Source of the DNA: Caballeronia glebae
Lineage (GTDB): Bacteria; Pseudomonadota; Gammaproteobacteria; Burkholderiales; Burkholderiaceae
DNA length: 64,000 bases
Reading direction: 5' to 3'
Assembly: GCF_001545035.1 (NCBI RefSeq)
Contig: NZ_FCOJ02000013.1
Span: forward strand, 62,001-126,000
The position numbers and the translations under genes are program-made. Numbering within the stretch: position 1 is the stretch's first letter; every line of letters starts with the position of its first letter. Under the pieces are notes generated by a model that was not told the origin of the DNA, did no database searches, and saw only the letters and a list, made by a program, of their open reading frames with translations. Shown in pieces: positions 45,128-53,927 of the stretch.

Positions 45128-45606
45128 GTTGGGTCTGGGGCAGGTCCTGAAATGATCCGCGGTGCTTCTCTTGCAGTGCTTCTCACTCGAACCGGACCCG
45201 CAGGACACCGCGTTTTCAGGACCGGAACGACTTGAAACGACGAGAAACGACGAGGATCGGAAGGCCGTCATTCTAACAGACCGGTCCGATGGACACGCGC
45301 CGGGAAGGGCGCGAATCCGGTGCGGCCGGGCGTTACGGGACGCGGGCATGTTCCGTGCAAATCACGCCTCGGCGATTCACGGGAACCGCGCCGCGCCGCG
45401 TGCGTCGCAATCGATACAACACTGTCACGACATGATGACAACTCGTGACACTACACGGTAACGCGCGCCGCCGACGGACGTTCATCTGGCGAAATCGGTC
45501 CGACGCGCGGCGTGAAGTGCAAGTTCCTTGCCGGTCCATTGTTCGTACGGGTTCATGGCAAAATGTTTCTCACTGTGCCATAGCAAGGCTTCAAGGAGTG
45601 CTTTCG
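45128..45606. promoter_or_regulatory. Intergenic region between tkt and the VOC gene
   Basis: 479 bases without a gene, presumably holding the divergent tkt and VOC promoters. The clearest structure is an inverted repeat with eight-base arms TGTCACGA (45423-45430) and TCGTGACA (45443-45450) separated by 12 bases; it could be an operator or a leader hairpin. No convincing promoter hexamers were assigned. Confidence 0.4.
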
Positions 45607-46020
45607 ATGACCGACCCTCGCCCCGCCGACGTGCCCTGGCTGACTCCCTATCTCACCGTGCGTGACGCGCGCGTGAGCGTCGCGTTCTATGAAAAGGCGC
45701 TAGGCTTCGTGATGCGCGACAGCGTGCACGACGACGGAACGATCATCCATGTCGAGATGACGTATCGCGGGCAGTTGATCGTGATGTTCGCGCCCGAAGG
45801 CGCATATGGCTCGCAGGCGCGCACGCCGAAGAGCGCGGGACTCATGGCGCCGCAGTCCTTCTACCTTTATGTCGATGACGTCGACGCCACCTTCCAGCAC
45901 GCGCTCGCCGTCGGCGCGAAGGCGCTCATCGAGCCGCAGGACCAGTTCTGGGGCGACCGCTTCGCGCAGTTCGAAGACCCGGACGGCTATCGCTGGGCGA
46001 TCGCGCGGCATCTGCGCTGA
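45607..46020 (+). CDS. VOC-family (glyoxalase/bleomycin-resistance-like) protein
   Basis: 137 residues from ATG 45607, with AGGAG upstream. Two beta-alpha-beta-beta-beta units: VPWLTPYLTVRDARVSVAFYEKALGF first, then FYLYVDDVDATFQHALAVGAK and a C-terminal FEDPDGYRWAIARH. Resembles the PhnB/YdfO-type glyoxalase-like group. Substrate unknown; it is not a confirmed glyoxalase I. Confidence 0.8.
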   Translation: MTDPRPADVPWLTPYLTVRDARVSVAFYEKALGFVMRDSVHDDGTIIHVEMTYRGQLIVMFAPEGAYGSQARTPKSAGLMAPQSFYLYVDDVDATFQHALAVGAKALIEPQDQFWGDRFAQFEDPDGYRWAIARHLR

Positions 46021-46091
46021 AGAGCCGTATCGCCGTATCGCCGTCAGGCATCACCACTATCCGCGGACCGGACGTTCGCGATCGATCATTC

Positions 46092-46829
46092 ATGCCACGC
46101 TTTCATGTCGACGGCCCGCTTTGCGTGGGCCAAACCCTCACCCTTCCCGACGACGTCGTGCGTCACGTCCACGTCCTGCGCCTGCAAACGGGCGATGCAA
46201 TCACGCTCTTCGACGGCCGCGGCGGCGAATATCGCGGCGAACTCGTCGATATCGCCAAACGCGCGGCGACCGCGCGCATCGACGAGCACAACGATCGCGA
46301 AGCCGAGCCGCCGTATCGCGTGACGCTCGCGCAAGGCGTCGCGGGCGGCGACAAGATGGACTGGCTCGTCGAGAAGGCGGTGGAACTCGGTGTGTCGGGC
46401 ATTGCGCCGATCACGGCCGAACGCGGTGTCGTGCGTCTTGCCGGCGAGCGCGCGGCGCGTCGTCAGGCGCACTGGCAGGCGCTCACGCGCGCGGCATGCG
46501 AGCAATGCGGACGCAACCGCGTGCCCGATGTCGCGCCGCCGCGCAATCTCGACGCCTGGCTCGCAAGCCTCCCCGCCGCCGCCGATGGCGAACTGCGTCT
46601 CCTGCTCTCGCCGCGCGCCGAAGTCAGCTTCGCGTCGTTGCCCGCCGATCCGCCGGCGAGTCCCGTCACGTTGGTGATCGGACCCGAAGCGGGTTTCTCG
46701 CCCGCGGAAGAAAACACGATCATCGAGGCCGGATTTTCCGCGCTCGGGCTCGGCGCGCGCGTGTTGCGCACGGAGACGGCGGGCATCGCGGTGCTTGCGG
46801 CGCTGGCCGCGCGCTGGGGCGGCTGGTGA
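46092..46829 (+). CDS. rsmE: 16S rRNA (uracil1498-N3)-methyltransferase RsmE
   Basis: 245 residues. N-terminal PUA-like part (FHVDGPLCVGQTLTLPDDVVRH cut at the strand), then a SPOUT methyltransferase with the knot motifs TLVIGPEAGFSPAEE and LGLGARVLRTETA. Methylates U1498 using SAM. Followed by a hairpin terminator. Confidence 0.94.
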   Translation: MPRFHVDGPLCVGQTLTLPDDVVRHVHVLRLQTGDAITLFDGRGGEYRGELVDIAKRAATARIDEHNDREAEPPYRVTLAQGVAGGDKMDWLVEKAVELGVSGIAPITAERGVVRLAGERAARRQAHWQALTRAACEQCGRNRVPDVAPPRNLDAWLASLPAAADGELRLLLSPRAEVSFASLPADPPASPVTLVIGPEAGFSPAEENTIIEAGFSALGLGARVLRTETAGIAVLAALAARWGGW

Positions 46830-46862
46830 TCGCGCGCGGCTTTTTCGTCGCCGCAAACGAAA

Positions 46863-46893
46863 ACAGCCCGATGGACGCGCCATCGGGCTGTTG
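46863..46893. terminator. Convergent terminator between rsmE and the barstar gene
   Basis: Thirteen-base stem AACAGCCCGATGG / CCATCGGGCTGTT with a five-base loop; A-rich before and T-containing after. Confidence 0.75.
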
Positions 46894-46931
46894 TTTCCGC
46901 TGACCCGCGTGCTCGCGCGGGCCGCGCGCGT

Positions 46932-47495
46932 TCAGACGAATGAATAGAACACGCGGAAAGCCACCTTCCTCTCCGCCCAGAATTCCGCCGCGTCGCGGAA
47001 TACGTCGAGCAGCACTTCGCGGCCTTCCTTGTCGAACTTCTGCGCGATCGGCAGTTGTTCGAGCACGATCACGAAACCCGGTTGCGAGCCGGCCTTGTGA
47101 ACGAGATCGGTGAGCGAATCGTAAAGCGCGTCGTAGTTCTTGCCGAAGTGCTTCGGAAAGAGAAACGAAAGAGCGATGGTTTCGAGCACTTCCTGCTTGC
47201 TCTGCGCCTGACCGAGATACGCATACAGAAAATGCTGGCCGAGGCGGTTCGCTTCGTCCGCGAGCTCCTGCACACGGAACGCGCGGATCGACTGCACGAT
47301 GTTCGGCCGCACGGTGGCGAACAGCGCTTCGGGTTCCTCTTGCGGATGAAACTCCTCGGGCCTGGTCTCGTCGTCGGGTCTGTTGTCGTGTTCTGTCATG
47401 CGTAGCCGCAATACTCGCTGGAACAGGTTGCCATCGCCGGTGGCGAAAAGATCACCCGCGACGCTGTGGTCGTGCGCGTAGATGTTGTCGCTCAT
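46932..47495 (-). CDS. Barstar-family ribonuclease inhibitor
   Basis: 187 residues from ATG 47495, 16 bases after the RNase stop; a shorter start at MTEHDNRPDD is possible. The barstar core is at about 85-185, with the characteristic helix FPKHFGKNYDALYDSLTDLV that blocks the barnase active site. The N-terminal 70 residues are an acidic, probably flexible extension. No signal peptide, so it stays in the cytoplasm and protects the producer from the partner RNase before export. Confidence 0.87.
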   Translation of the reverse strand: MSDNIYAHDHSVAGDLFATGDGNLFQRVLRLRMTEHDNRPDDETRPEEFHPQEEPEALFATVRPNIVQSIRAFRVQELADEANRLGQHFLYAYLGQAQSKQEVLETIALSFLFPKHFGKNYDALYDSLTDLVHKAGSQPGFVIVLEQLPIAQKFDKEGREVLLDVFRDAAEFWAERKVAFRVFYSFV

Positions 47496-47511
47496 GCCGT
47501 TAATCCCGTAG

Positions 47512-47994
47512 TTAATCCGCAATGCGTTTGAAACTGGCGTAGTGGTCGTCCGAGTAGTAGCAATCGCCGAGCTGCTTCCTCGGGCCGCCGCACACGATCC
47601 GGCGCGCACCGCGATCCCGCGCGCGAGGCGTGGGAACGGTGTATTCGTGGTAGTAGCCGCGTGCTTGCCGCGGAAGCAAACGCTCGCGATTGCCGAACAC
47701 GACGCCGTCCTTCTCGAAAGGGAAAGGGCCGCCCGCTTCGATCAGCCGCAAGGTCGCGACCGCCTGCTTGGGCAACTGCGCAATGTGGACGGTGGCCAGC
47801 CCGTCGCGCTCCTGCTCGCCGGTCGCTTGCGGTTGCCGTACCTGCGCCTCACGGATCGGTTCGGCCGGTGGGACCGGCGCCCGACTCGCCGAAGCAACCG
47901 TATCCTGAACGCCGCTTCGAGGTTCATCCTTGCCGCACGCGCCCAGCAGGACGCACAAGGCGACGAAAAAGGAGAGCGTCCTCGCGCGTATCAC
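47512..47994 (-). CDS. Secreted barnase-type guanyl-specific ribonuclease
   Basis: 160 residues from GTG 47994. Signal ends in lipobox LLGAC, so a lipoprotein is predicted. A Pro/Gln-rich linker leads to the RNase domain (about 75-160). Catalytic residues match barnase: glutamate in YYHEYTV, arginine in ARRIVCGG and histidine in YYSDDHYASFKRI. GFP-like loop FGNRERLLP is also typical. With the following barstar gene it forms an RNase-inhibitor pair; roles include nutrient RNase or interbacterial toxin. The extra cysteines in IVCGG and GDCYY could form a disulfide. Confidence 0.86.
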   Translation of the reverse strand: MIRARTLSFFVALCVLLGACGKDEPRSGVQDTVASASRAPVPPAEPIREAQVRQPQATGEQERDGLATVHIAQLPKQAVATLRLIEAGGPFPFEKDGVVFGNRERLLPRQARGYYHEYTVPTPRARDRGARRIVCGGPRKQLGDCYYSDDHYASFKRIAD

Positions 47995-48197
47995 CAAACG
48001 GTTGTCCTCGCGTACACCAGAATTCGACGACCATGAAAGATGTAAGGGTATCGCTAATGACAGGGCGAAGCAACGTTCGGCGGAAAATCGGAAATTTTTT
48101 CTCAGATTGCCAGAAGCATGCAATTTCTGATGATGAAATCGTCCGAAGAATTAGCCTAACTCTGAGAGATTTTTATCCTGCTCAGGATAATAATTTG
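47995..48197. promoter_or_regulatory. AT-rich region upstream of the RNase gene, with a palindrome
   Basis: About 200 bases without a gene, relatively AT-rich, likely holding the RNase-barstar promoter on the minus strand. TATCCTGCTCAGGATA at 48174-48189 is an inverted repeat with seven-base arms, followed at once by the -10-like GATAAT on the plus strand. Confidence 0.4.
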
Positions 48198-48350
48198 CTC
48201 GTGGGATTTGGAAGCCGCTGGACGAGTCGCCTCACTCGTCGCCAGCTTCCCGGCATCGCGCTCCGCCGACGATCCCGCACTTTTGCGCTAAAGCAGACGC
48301 CCGTTTGCTTTTTCGCGGCGTGCCGTGGAGATACGGCACGCTTTTTTTTT
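48198..48350 (+). ncRNA. Candidate structured small RNA
   Basis: About 150 bases with no gene on the plus strand, ending in a strong rho-independent terminator: stem GCGTGCCGT (48318-48326) and ACGGCACGC (48333-48341) followed by nine T. No plus-strand protein gene precedes that terminator. Inside lies a long hairpin, 48210-48250, with outer stem GGAAGC/GCTTCC and inner stem GACGAGT/ACTCGTC. A -10-like GATAAT is at 48186-48191, but no good -35 is seen, so the 5' end is a guess. Could be a stand-alone sRNA or the tail of a longer antisense transcript over the RNase gene. Confidence 0.45.
48318..48350 (+). terminator. Rho-independent terminator with nine T
   Basis: Nine-base perfect stem, six-base loop and an uninterrupted T run on the plus strand. 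It is oriented away from both neighbouring minus-strand genes, so it must end some plus-strand transcript. Confidence 0.85.
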
Positions 48351-48362
48351 CGCCCAAACGAA

Positions 48363-48388
48363 AACGCGGCGGGAAAACCCGCCGCGTT
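48363..48388 (-). terminator. Terminator after maeB
   Basis: Eleven-base stem AACGCGGCGGG / CCCGCCGCGTT with a four-base loop, 22 bases past the maeB stop, T-rich on the minus strand. Confidence 0.75.
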
Positions 48389-48409
48389 GTGTGTCACATC
48401 GAACCGCGA

Positions 48410-50704
48410 TCAGCGCGCGGCCGTCGTGTCCGCCACCAGCAATGCCGTCATGTTCACGATACGGCGCACGGTCGCCGACGAAGTCAGCACATGAACCGGC
48501 TTCGCCGCGCCAAGCAGGATCGGCCCGATTGCAATGCCGCCTCCCGCCGCCGTCTTCAGCAGGTTGTACGAGATGTTCGCCGCGTCGATGTTCGGCAGGA
48601 TCAGCAGATTCGCGTCGCCTTCGAGCGTCGATTCGGGCAGCACTTCCTTGCGCAAGCGCGCGTCGAGCGCGACATCGCCGTGCATTTCGCCGTCCACGTC
48701 GAGATGGGGCGCGCGTTCGCGCAGGATCGCGAGCACATCGCGCATCTTCTGCGCGGTCGGCGCGTTGCTCGTGCCGAAGTTCGAATGCGACAACAGCGCG
48801 ATCTTCGGCGCGATGCCGAAGCGCTTCACTTCTTCCGCCGCCAGCATCGTGATTTCGGCGAGCTGCTCGGGCGTCGGATCGACGTTCACGTGCGTGTCGA
48901 CGATGAAAATCTGGCGGCCCGGCAACACGAGCGCGTTCATTGCCGCGTAGACCTTCGTGCCTTCCTTCTTGCCGATCACCTGATCGATGAAGTGCAGATG
49001 CCGATGCGTCGTGCTCACCGTGCCGCAGATCATGCCGTCGGCCTCGCCCTTTTGCACGAGCATCGCGCCGATGAGCGTCGTGCGGCGGCGCATTTCGAGC
49101 TTCGCCATCTGCTGGCTGATGCCTTTGCGCGCCATCATCTTCGCGTACGACTGCCAGAATTCGCGATAACGCTCGTCGTGATCCGTGTCGACGACGCTGA
49201 AATCGACACCCGGCGCGAGACGCAGGCCGAACTTCTGAATGCGCTGCTGGATGACCGCGGGACGGCCGATGAGAATCGGTTTCGCGATCTTTTCATCGAC
49301 GGCGATCTGCACCGCGCGCAGCACGCGCTCTTCCTCGCCTTCCGCGAACACGATGCGCTTTTTCTCCGACTCCACGCTGCGCGCGAGCTGGAACACGGGC
49401 TTCATCGTCGTGCCGCTGTGATACACGAACTGCTGCAGATGCTGCTCGTAGGCTTCCATGTCCTCGATCGGACGCGTCGCGACGCCGCAATCCATCGCGG
49501 CCTTCGCCACTGCCGGTGCGATCTTCACGATGAGACGCGGATCGAACGGCTTCGGAATCAGATATTCCGGACCGAACGACAAATCCTGGATGCCGTAAGC
49601 CGTGGCGACGATATCGCTCTGCTCCTGACGCGCCAGATCCGCGATCGCGTTCACGGCCGCGATTTCCATTTCCTTCGTGATGACGGTCGCGCCGACGTCG
49701 AGGGCGCCGCGGAAGATGAACGGGAAGCAGAGAACGTTGTTGACCTGGTTCGGATAATCGGTGCGGCCGGTGGCGAGCACGGCGTCCGGGCGCACTTCGA
49801 GCGCGAGCTCCGGCAGGATTTCCGGCGTCGGATTCGCGAGCGCGAGAATCAGCGGTTTCGCGGCCATCTGCTTGACCATGTCCTGCTTGAGCACGCCGCC
49901 CGCGGATAGGCCGAGGAACACGTCCGCGCCTTCCATGACTTCGGCGAGCGTGCGCGCGGCGGTTTCGCGCGCGAACAGTTCCTTGTCCGGGTCCATGAGT
50001 TCCGCGCGGCCCTTGTAGACCACGCCGGCCAGATCCGTCACGAAAATGTTCTCGCGCTTCATGCCGAGATCGACGAGCAGGTTCAGACACGCCAGCGCCG
50101 CCGCGCCCGCGCCCGACGCGACCAGTTTCACTTCGCCGATGCTCTTGCCGACGACCTTCAGACCATTGGAAACCGCCGCCGCGACGACGATGGCCGTGCC
50201 GTGCTGATCGTCGTGGAAGACCGGAATCTTCATGCGCTTGCGGCATTCGCGCTCGACGATGAAGCAGTCCGGCGCCTTGATGTCTTCCAGATTGATGCCG
50301 CCGAAGGTCGGTTCGAGCGCGGCGATCACCTCGACGAGCTTGTGCGGATCGGTCTCGTTCAGCTCGATATCGAACACGTCGATGCCGGCGAACTTCTTGA
50401 AGAGCACGGCCTTGCCTTCCATCACCGGCTTCGAGGCGAGCGGCCCGATGTTGCCGAGGCCAAGCACGGCCGTGCCGTTCGACACGACGCCCACGAGATT
50501 GCTGCGCGCGGTGAAGCGCGCGGCGTTGAGCGGATCTTCGACGATCGCTTCACACGCGAACGCGACGCCCGGCGAGTAAGCCAGCGCGAGGTCGCGCTGG
50601 TTGATCATCTGCTTGGTCGGCGCGATCGCGATCTTTCCGGGAACCGGAAATTCGTGATAGTCGAGCGCGGCTTCGCGCAACTTCGTATTGGCGTCAGTCG
50701 TCAT
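48410..50704 (-). CDS. maeB: NADP-dependent malic enzyme MaeB
   Basis: 764 residues from ATG 50704. Malic-enzyme part (about 1-430) with [23 protein letters not shown] and nucleotide region [14 protein letters not shown]; then a C-terminal phosphotransacetylase-like domain (about 440-764) that is regulatory in this class. Decarboxylates malate to pyruvate and NADPH, linking dicarboxylate use to central carbon. Confidence 0.95.
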   Translation of the reverse strand: MTTDANTKLREAALDYHEFPVPGKIAIAPTKQMINQRDLALAYSPGVAFACEAIVEDPLNAARFTARSNLVGVVSNGTAVLGLGNIGPLASKPVMEGKAVLFKKFAGIDVFDIELNETDPHKLVEVIAALEPTFGGINLEDIKAPDCFIVERECRKRMKIPVFHDDQHGTAIVVAAAVSNGLKVVGKSIGEVKLVASGAGAAALACLNLLVDLGMKRENIFVTDLAGVVYKGRAELMDPDKELFARETAARTLAEVMEGADVFLGLSAGGVLKQDMVKQMAAKPLILALANPTPEILPELALEVRPDAVLATGRTDYPNQVNNVLCFPFIFRGALDVGATVITKEMEIAAVNAIADLARQEQSDIVATAYGIQDLSFGPEYLIPKPFDPRLIVKIAPAVAKAAMDCGVATRPIEDMEAYEQHLQQFVYHSGTTMKPVFQLARSVESEKKRIVFAEGEEERVLRAVQIAVDEKIAKPILIGRPAVIQQRIQKFGLRLAPGVDFSVVDTDHDERYREFWQSYAKMMARKGISQQMAKLEMRRRTTLIGAMLVQKGEADGMICGTVSTTHRHLHFIDQVIGKKEGTKVYAAMNALVLPGRQIFIVDTHVNVDPTPEQLAEITMLAAEEVKRFGIAPKIALLSHSNFGTSNAPTAQKMRDVLAILRERAPHLDVDGEMHGDVALDARLRKEVLPESTLEGDANLLILPNIDAANISYNLLKTAAGGGIAIGPILLGAAKPVHVLTSSATVRRIVNMTALLVADTTAAR

Positions 50705-50958
50705 AAGGCGGGCTAGCAGTGCGGGATTTAGAATGGAAGCTCGAACGCATTGTAGCGCCAATCAGACGCAGTTTCGGACCGCGCTCCATGCATTTCGGCT
50801 ACAAGTGCCATGACTGGAAAACGTCTGATCGCTCCGCCGCGCAAGGCTCGCGGCGTATCGCCCGATTTTTTCGAGACACGAGGCAGGCGTTTTGGCGGCC
50901 CTTTGCGCAGCACCGCTCGTTTATCTTGCAGCGCACAAAAACCTATCTATCGCCAACG

Positions 50959-51957
50959 ATGCTCTCCGAGTTTTCCCTGATCGACCGTTTCTTTGCACGC
51001 CGCGCGACGGCGCCCTCGCCACGTCTTGAAGACGCAGCCGCGACCCCGCTCGGCATCGGCGACGACTGCGCGCTGATCGCGCCGCCCGTCGGCCATCAAC
51101 TCGCCATTTCGACGGACATGCTGGTGGAAGGCCGCCACTTCTTTGCCGATGTCGATCCGTACGCGCTCGGTCACAAGGCGCTCGCGGTGAATCTTTCGGA
51201 CCTCGCCGCGATGGGCGCGGCGCCGCACGCGTTCACGCTCGCGCTCGCGTTGCCGCGCGCCGACGAAGCGTGGCTCCAGGCGTTCAGCGACGGCCTCTTC
51301 GCGCTCGCGGAACGTCACGACTGCGCGCTCGTCGGCGGCGATACGACGAGCGGGCCGCTCAACATCTGCATCACGGTGTTCGGCGACGTGCCGCAAGGTG
51401 CGGCATTGCGTCGCGACGCCGCGCGGCCCGGCGACGACATCTGGGTATCGGGCACGCTGGGCGACGCGCGCGCGGGCCTCGGCATGCTGCAGGGCGAATG
51501 GCGCGCGCCCGGCGACGCCGTTGCCGCCGACTGGCAACGCGCGCTGGAACGGCCCGAGCCGCGCGTCGCGCTGGGGCTCGCGCTGCGCCGCGTGGCGCAC
51601 GCGGCGCTCGATATCTCCGATGGTCTCGCGGGCGATCTCATGCATATCCTGAAGCGCTCGGGCATGCGCGCCGTCGTCGATGCCGATGCCGTGCCGTGCT
51701 CGGACGCCGTGCGCGCGCTGCCCGAAGCCGCGCGCCGTCAATGCACGCTCGCGGGCGGCGACGACTACGAGCTTTGCTTCACCGCGCCTGTCGATGCACG
51801 CGACGCGCTCGCCGCTATCGCCACGGCCGTGAAAGTGCCGCTGACCCGCATCGGTACAATCGAATTATCCGGCGCGCCCGCCATCGCCTGGCGCGATGCT
51901 TCGGGCGCCCCGCTCTCCCTGACGTTGCAAGGCTTCGATCATTTCCATGCAGAATGA
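50959..51957 (+). CDS. thiL: Thiamine-monophosphate kinase ThiL
   Basis: 332 residues from ATG 50959. Makes thiamine diphosphate, the cofactor of transketolase. Family motifs are MLSEFSLIDRFF at the start, LGIGDDCALI, the metal-binding STDMLVEGRHF and GDTTSGPL, then DISDGLAGDL and AGGDDYELCF. The last 11 bases overlap the pgpA start. The gap 50705-50958 lies between the divergent maeB and thiL starts and holds no gene. Confidence 0.95.
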   Translation: MLSEFSLIDRFFARRATAPSPRLEDAAATPLGIGDDCALIAPPVGHQLAISTDMLVEGRHFFADVDPYALGHKALAVNLSDLAAMGAAPHAFTLALALPRADEAWLQAFSDGLFALAERHDCALVGGDTTSGPLNICITVFGDVPQGAALRRDAARPGDDIWVSGTLGDARAGLGMLQGEWRAPGDAVAADWQRALERPEPRVALGLALRRVAHAALDISDGLAGDLMHILKRSGMRAVVDADAVPCSDAVRALPEAARRQCTLAGGDDYELCFTAPVDARDALAAIATAVKVPLTRIGTIELSGAPAIAWRDASGAPLSLTLQGFDHFHAE

Positions 51958-52480
51958 CCCCACGCTCGCGGGCGACTCGACCGCGCCGCGCAACAAGCCG
52001 CGTAAAGCGAGCGCGCGCTTCATGCTCAACCATCCGCTCCATATTCTTTCGCTCGGCTTCGGCAGCGGGCTCTCGCCCATCGCGCCGGGCACGGTCGGCA
52101 CGTTGTTCGCGTGGGCGTCGTTCGTCGTGTTCAATCCGCATCTGACGGTCGCGGAATGGGGCGCGCTAATCGTCGTCGGCTTCATCGCCGGATGCTGGTT
52201 CACCGGCTTCACCGCGAAGAAAATGGGCACCGATGACCCGTCGCCGGTCGTGTGGGACGAGATCGTCGCGTTCTGGCTCGTGCTGCTGGTGGTCACGCCC
52301 GCGACCTTCACCGGGCAGTTGTGGGCGTTCATCGTGTTCCGCTTCTTCGACATGGTGAAGCCGCAGCCCATTCGTTATTTCGATCGCCGGTTGAAAGGTG
52401 GTTTCGGCATCATGTTCGATGATCTCGTCGCGGCGTTCTTCACGCTGCTCGTGATCGCGCTCTGGCGCATGACCATCTGA
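51947..52480 (+). CDS. pgpA: Phosphatidylglycerophosphatase A
   Basis: 177 residues, starting inside the end of thiL. Inner-membrane enzyme that removes phosphate from phosphatidylglycerophosphate. Family core LGFGSGLSPIAPGTVGTL, then VVWDEIVAFW and the FRFFDMVKPQPI motif, with several membrane helices. Confidence 0.92.
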   Translation: MQNDPTLAGDSTAPRNKPRKASARFMLNHPLHILSLGFGSGLSPIAPGTVGTLFAWASFVVFNPHLTVAEWGALIVVGFIAGCWFTGFTAKKMGTDDPSPVVWDEIVAFWLVLLVVTPATFTGQLWAFIVFRFFDMVKPQPIRYFDRRLKGGFGIMFDDLVAAFFTLLVIALWRMTI

Positions 52481-52507
52481 GTCTTTTCCATTCTGCGAGA
52501 AACCGCC

Positions 52508-53008
52508 ATGCCAACCGACACCGTCGTTCACCAACTTGCGATTCGCGCCGGCAACAAGCTGCGCGACGAACGGCTGATGCTCGCAACCGCCGAGTCGTGC
52601 ACGGGCGGCATGGTCGCGGCCGCCATCACCGATATTTCCGGCAGCAGCGCGTGGTTCGAGCGCGGCTTCGTCACGTATTCGAATCTCGCGAAGATCGAGA
52701 TGATCGGCGTGCCCGCGACGCTGATCGAGCAGCACGGCGCGGTGAGCGAGCCGGTCGCGAAAGCGATGGCCGAGGGCGCGCTGCGCAACAGCCGCGCGCA
52801 GGTGTCGGTGTCGATCACGGGTGTCGCGGGGCCGGCGGGCGGCAGCGAGGCGAAGCCAGTCGGAACCGTGTGCTTCGGATTCAGCAATCGTCTGCATACG
52901 CAGATCGAGACGCAGCATTTCAAGGGCGACCGCGAACAGGTGAGAACGCAGGCCGCCGCGCATGCATTGCGCAAACTGCTGGAGTTTCTGGATCAGCGCG
53001 AGCGGTAA
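52508..53008 (+). CDS. pncC: Nicotinamide-nucleotide amidohydrolase PncC (CinA C-terminal type)
   Basis: 166 residues. Deamidates NMN to NaMN in NAD recycling. ATAESCTGGMVAAAI with its catalytic serine lies near residue 30, then VTYSNLAK and ITGVAGPAGGS. Only the CinA C-terminal domain is present, as in E. coli PncC. It starts 27 bases after pgpA and converges on pyrF with 16 bases between. Confidence 0.92.
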   Translation: MPTDTVVHQLAIRAGNKLRDERLMLATAESCTGGMVAAAITDISGSSAWFERGFVTYSNLAKIEMIGVPATLIEQHGAVSEPVAKAMAEGALRNSRAQVSVSITGVAGPAGGSEAKPVGTVCFGFSNRLHTQIETQHFKGDREQVRTQAAAHALRKLLEFLDQRER

Positions 53009-53024
53009 AGCCCGCGCTTTCGAA

Positions 53025-53837
53025 TTAACGATACCGATTGATCGTGTCGCGCGTTTTCTTCGCGGCTTCGGCTGCGGCTTGCGCGTAGTCATCGCCCTTG
53101 CCCGCGTAGATGATCGCGCGCGACGAGTTGATCAGCATGCCCGCGCCGCCCGCGGTGCGACCCGCGCGCACGGTCGCTTCGACATCGCCGCCTTGCGCGC
53201 CGATGCCCGGAATCAGCAGCGGCATGTCGCCGACGATCCCGCGCACCGTTTCGATTTCCTTCGGAAAAGTAGCGCCGACGACGAGTCCGAGCTGGCCGCT
53301 CGCGTTCCATTTGCCGGCCGCGAGCTGCGCGACGACCTGATACAGCGGCTTGCCATCGACAGTGAGAAATTGCAGATCCGAGCCGCCCGCGTTCGACGTG
53401 CGGCACAGCACGATCACGCCTTTGCCTTCATGCGCGAGATACGGCTCGATCGAATCGAATCCCATATACGGATTGACCGTGACGGCATCGGCCTGGTAGC
53501 GCTCGAACGCTTCCTTCGCGTACTGCTCCGCCGTGCTGCCGATATCGCCGCGCTTTGCATCGAGAATCACCGGAATGCCGGCGTGTTTCTCGCGGATATG
53601 CGCGATCAGCGCTTCGAGCTGATCTTCCGCACGATGCGCCGCGAAGTACGCGATCTGCGGCTTGAACGACGATGCATACGGCGCGGTCGCGTCGACGATG
53701 GTCTTGCAGAACTCGAAGATCGCGTCGGCGCGGCCGTTGAGCGCGCCGGGAAACTTCGCCGGCTCCGGGTCGAGGCCGACGCACAGAAGCGATTGAGTCC
53801 GCGACCACGCGGCATTGAGAGTCTGGATGAAGGACAT
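53025..53837 (-). CDS. pyrF: Orotidine-5'-phosphate decarboxylase, type 2
   Basis: 270 residues from ATG 53837. Last step of UMP synthesis. The longer PyrF type with [13 protein letters not shown] at the N terminus and catalytic [18 protein letters not shown]. It lies 90 bases downstream of the sugar operon on the same strand but is functionally separate. Confidence 0.95.
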   Translation of the reverse strand: MSFIQTLNAAWSRTQSLLCVGLDPEPAKFPGALNGRADAIFEFCKTIVDATAPYASSFKPQIAYFAAHRAEDQLEALIAHIREKHAGIPVILDAKRGDIGSTAEQYAKEAFERYQADAVTVNPYMGFDSIEPYLAHEGKGVIVLCRTSNAGGSDLQFLTVDGKPLYQVVAQLAAGKWNASGQLGLVVGATFPKEIETVRGIVGDMPLLIPGIGAQGGDVEATVRAGRTAGGAGMLINSSRAIIYAGKGDDYAQAAAEAAKKTRDTINRYR

Positions 53838-53927
53838 GGCGGGATTTCGTTGAACGTCGATGCCACGCATTTTAACGTGCGTGGCGTCGTGTTCTTCGCT
53901 GTCTTGGTCGCTGTCTTCAGCGATGCC

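Noticed and set aside
48198-48350. 6S RNA or RNase P RNA
   Set aside because: Too short for RNase P, and the terminal pairing and central bubble expected of 6S RNA are not seen.
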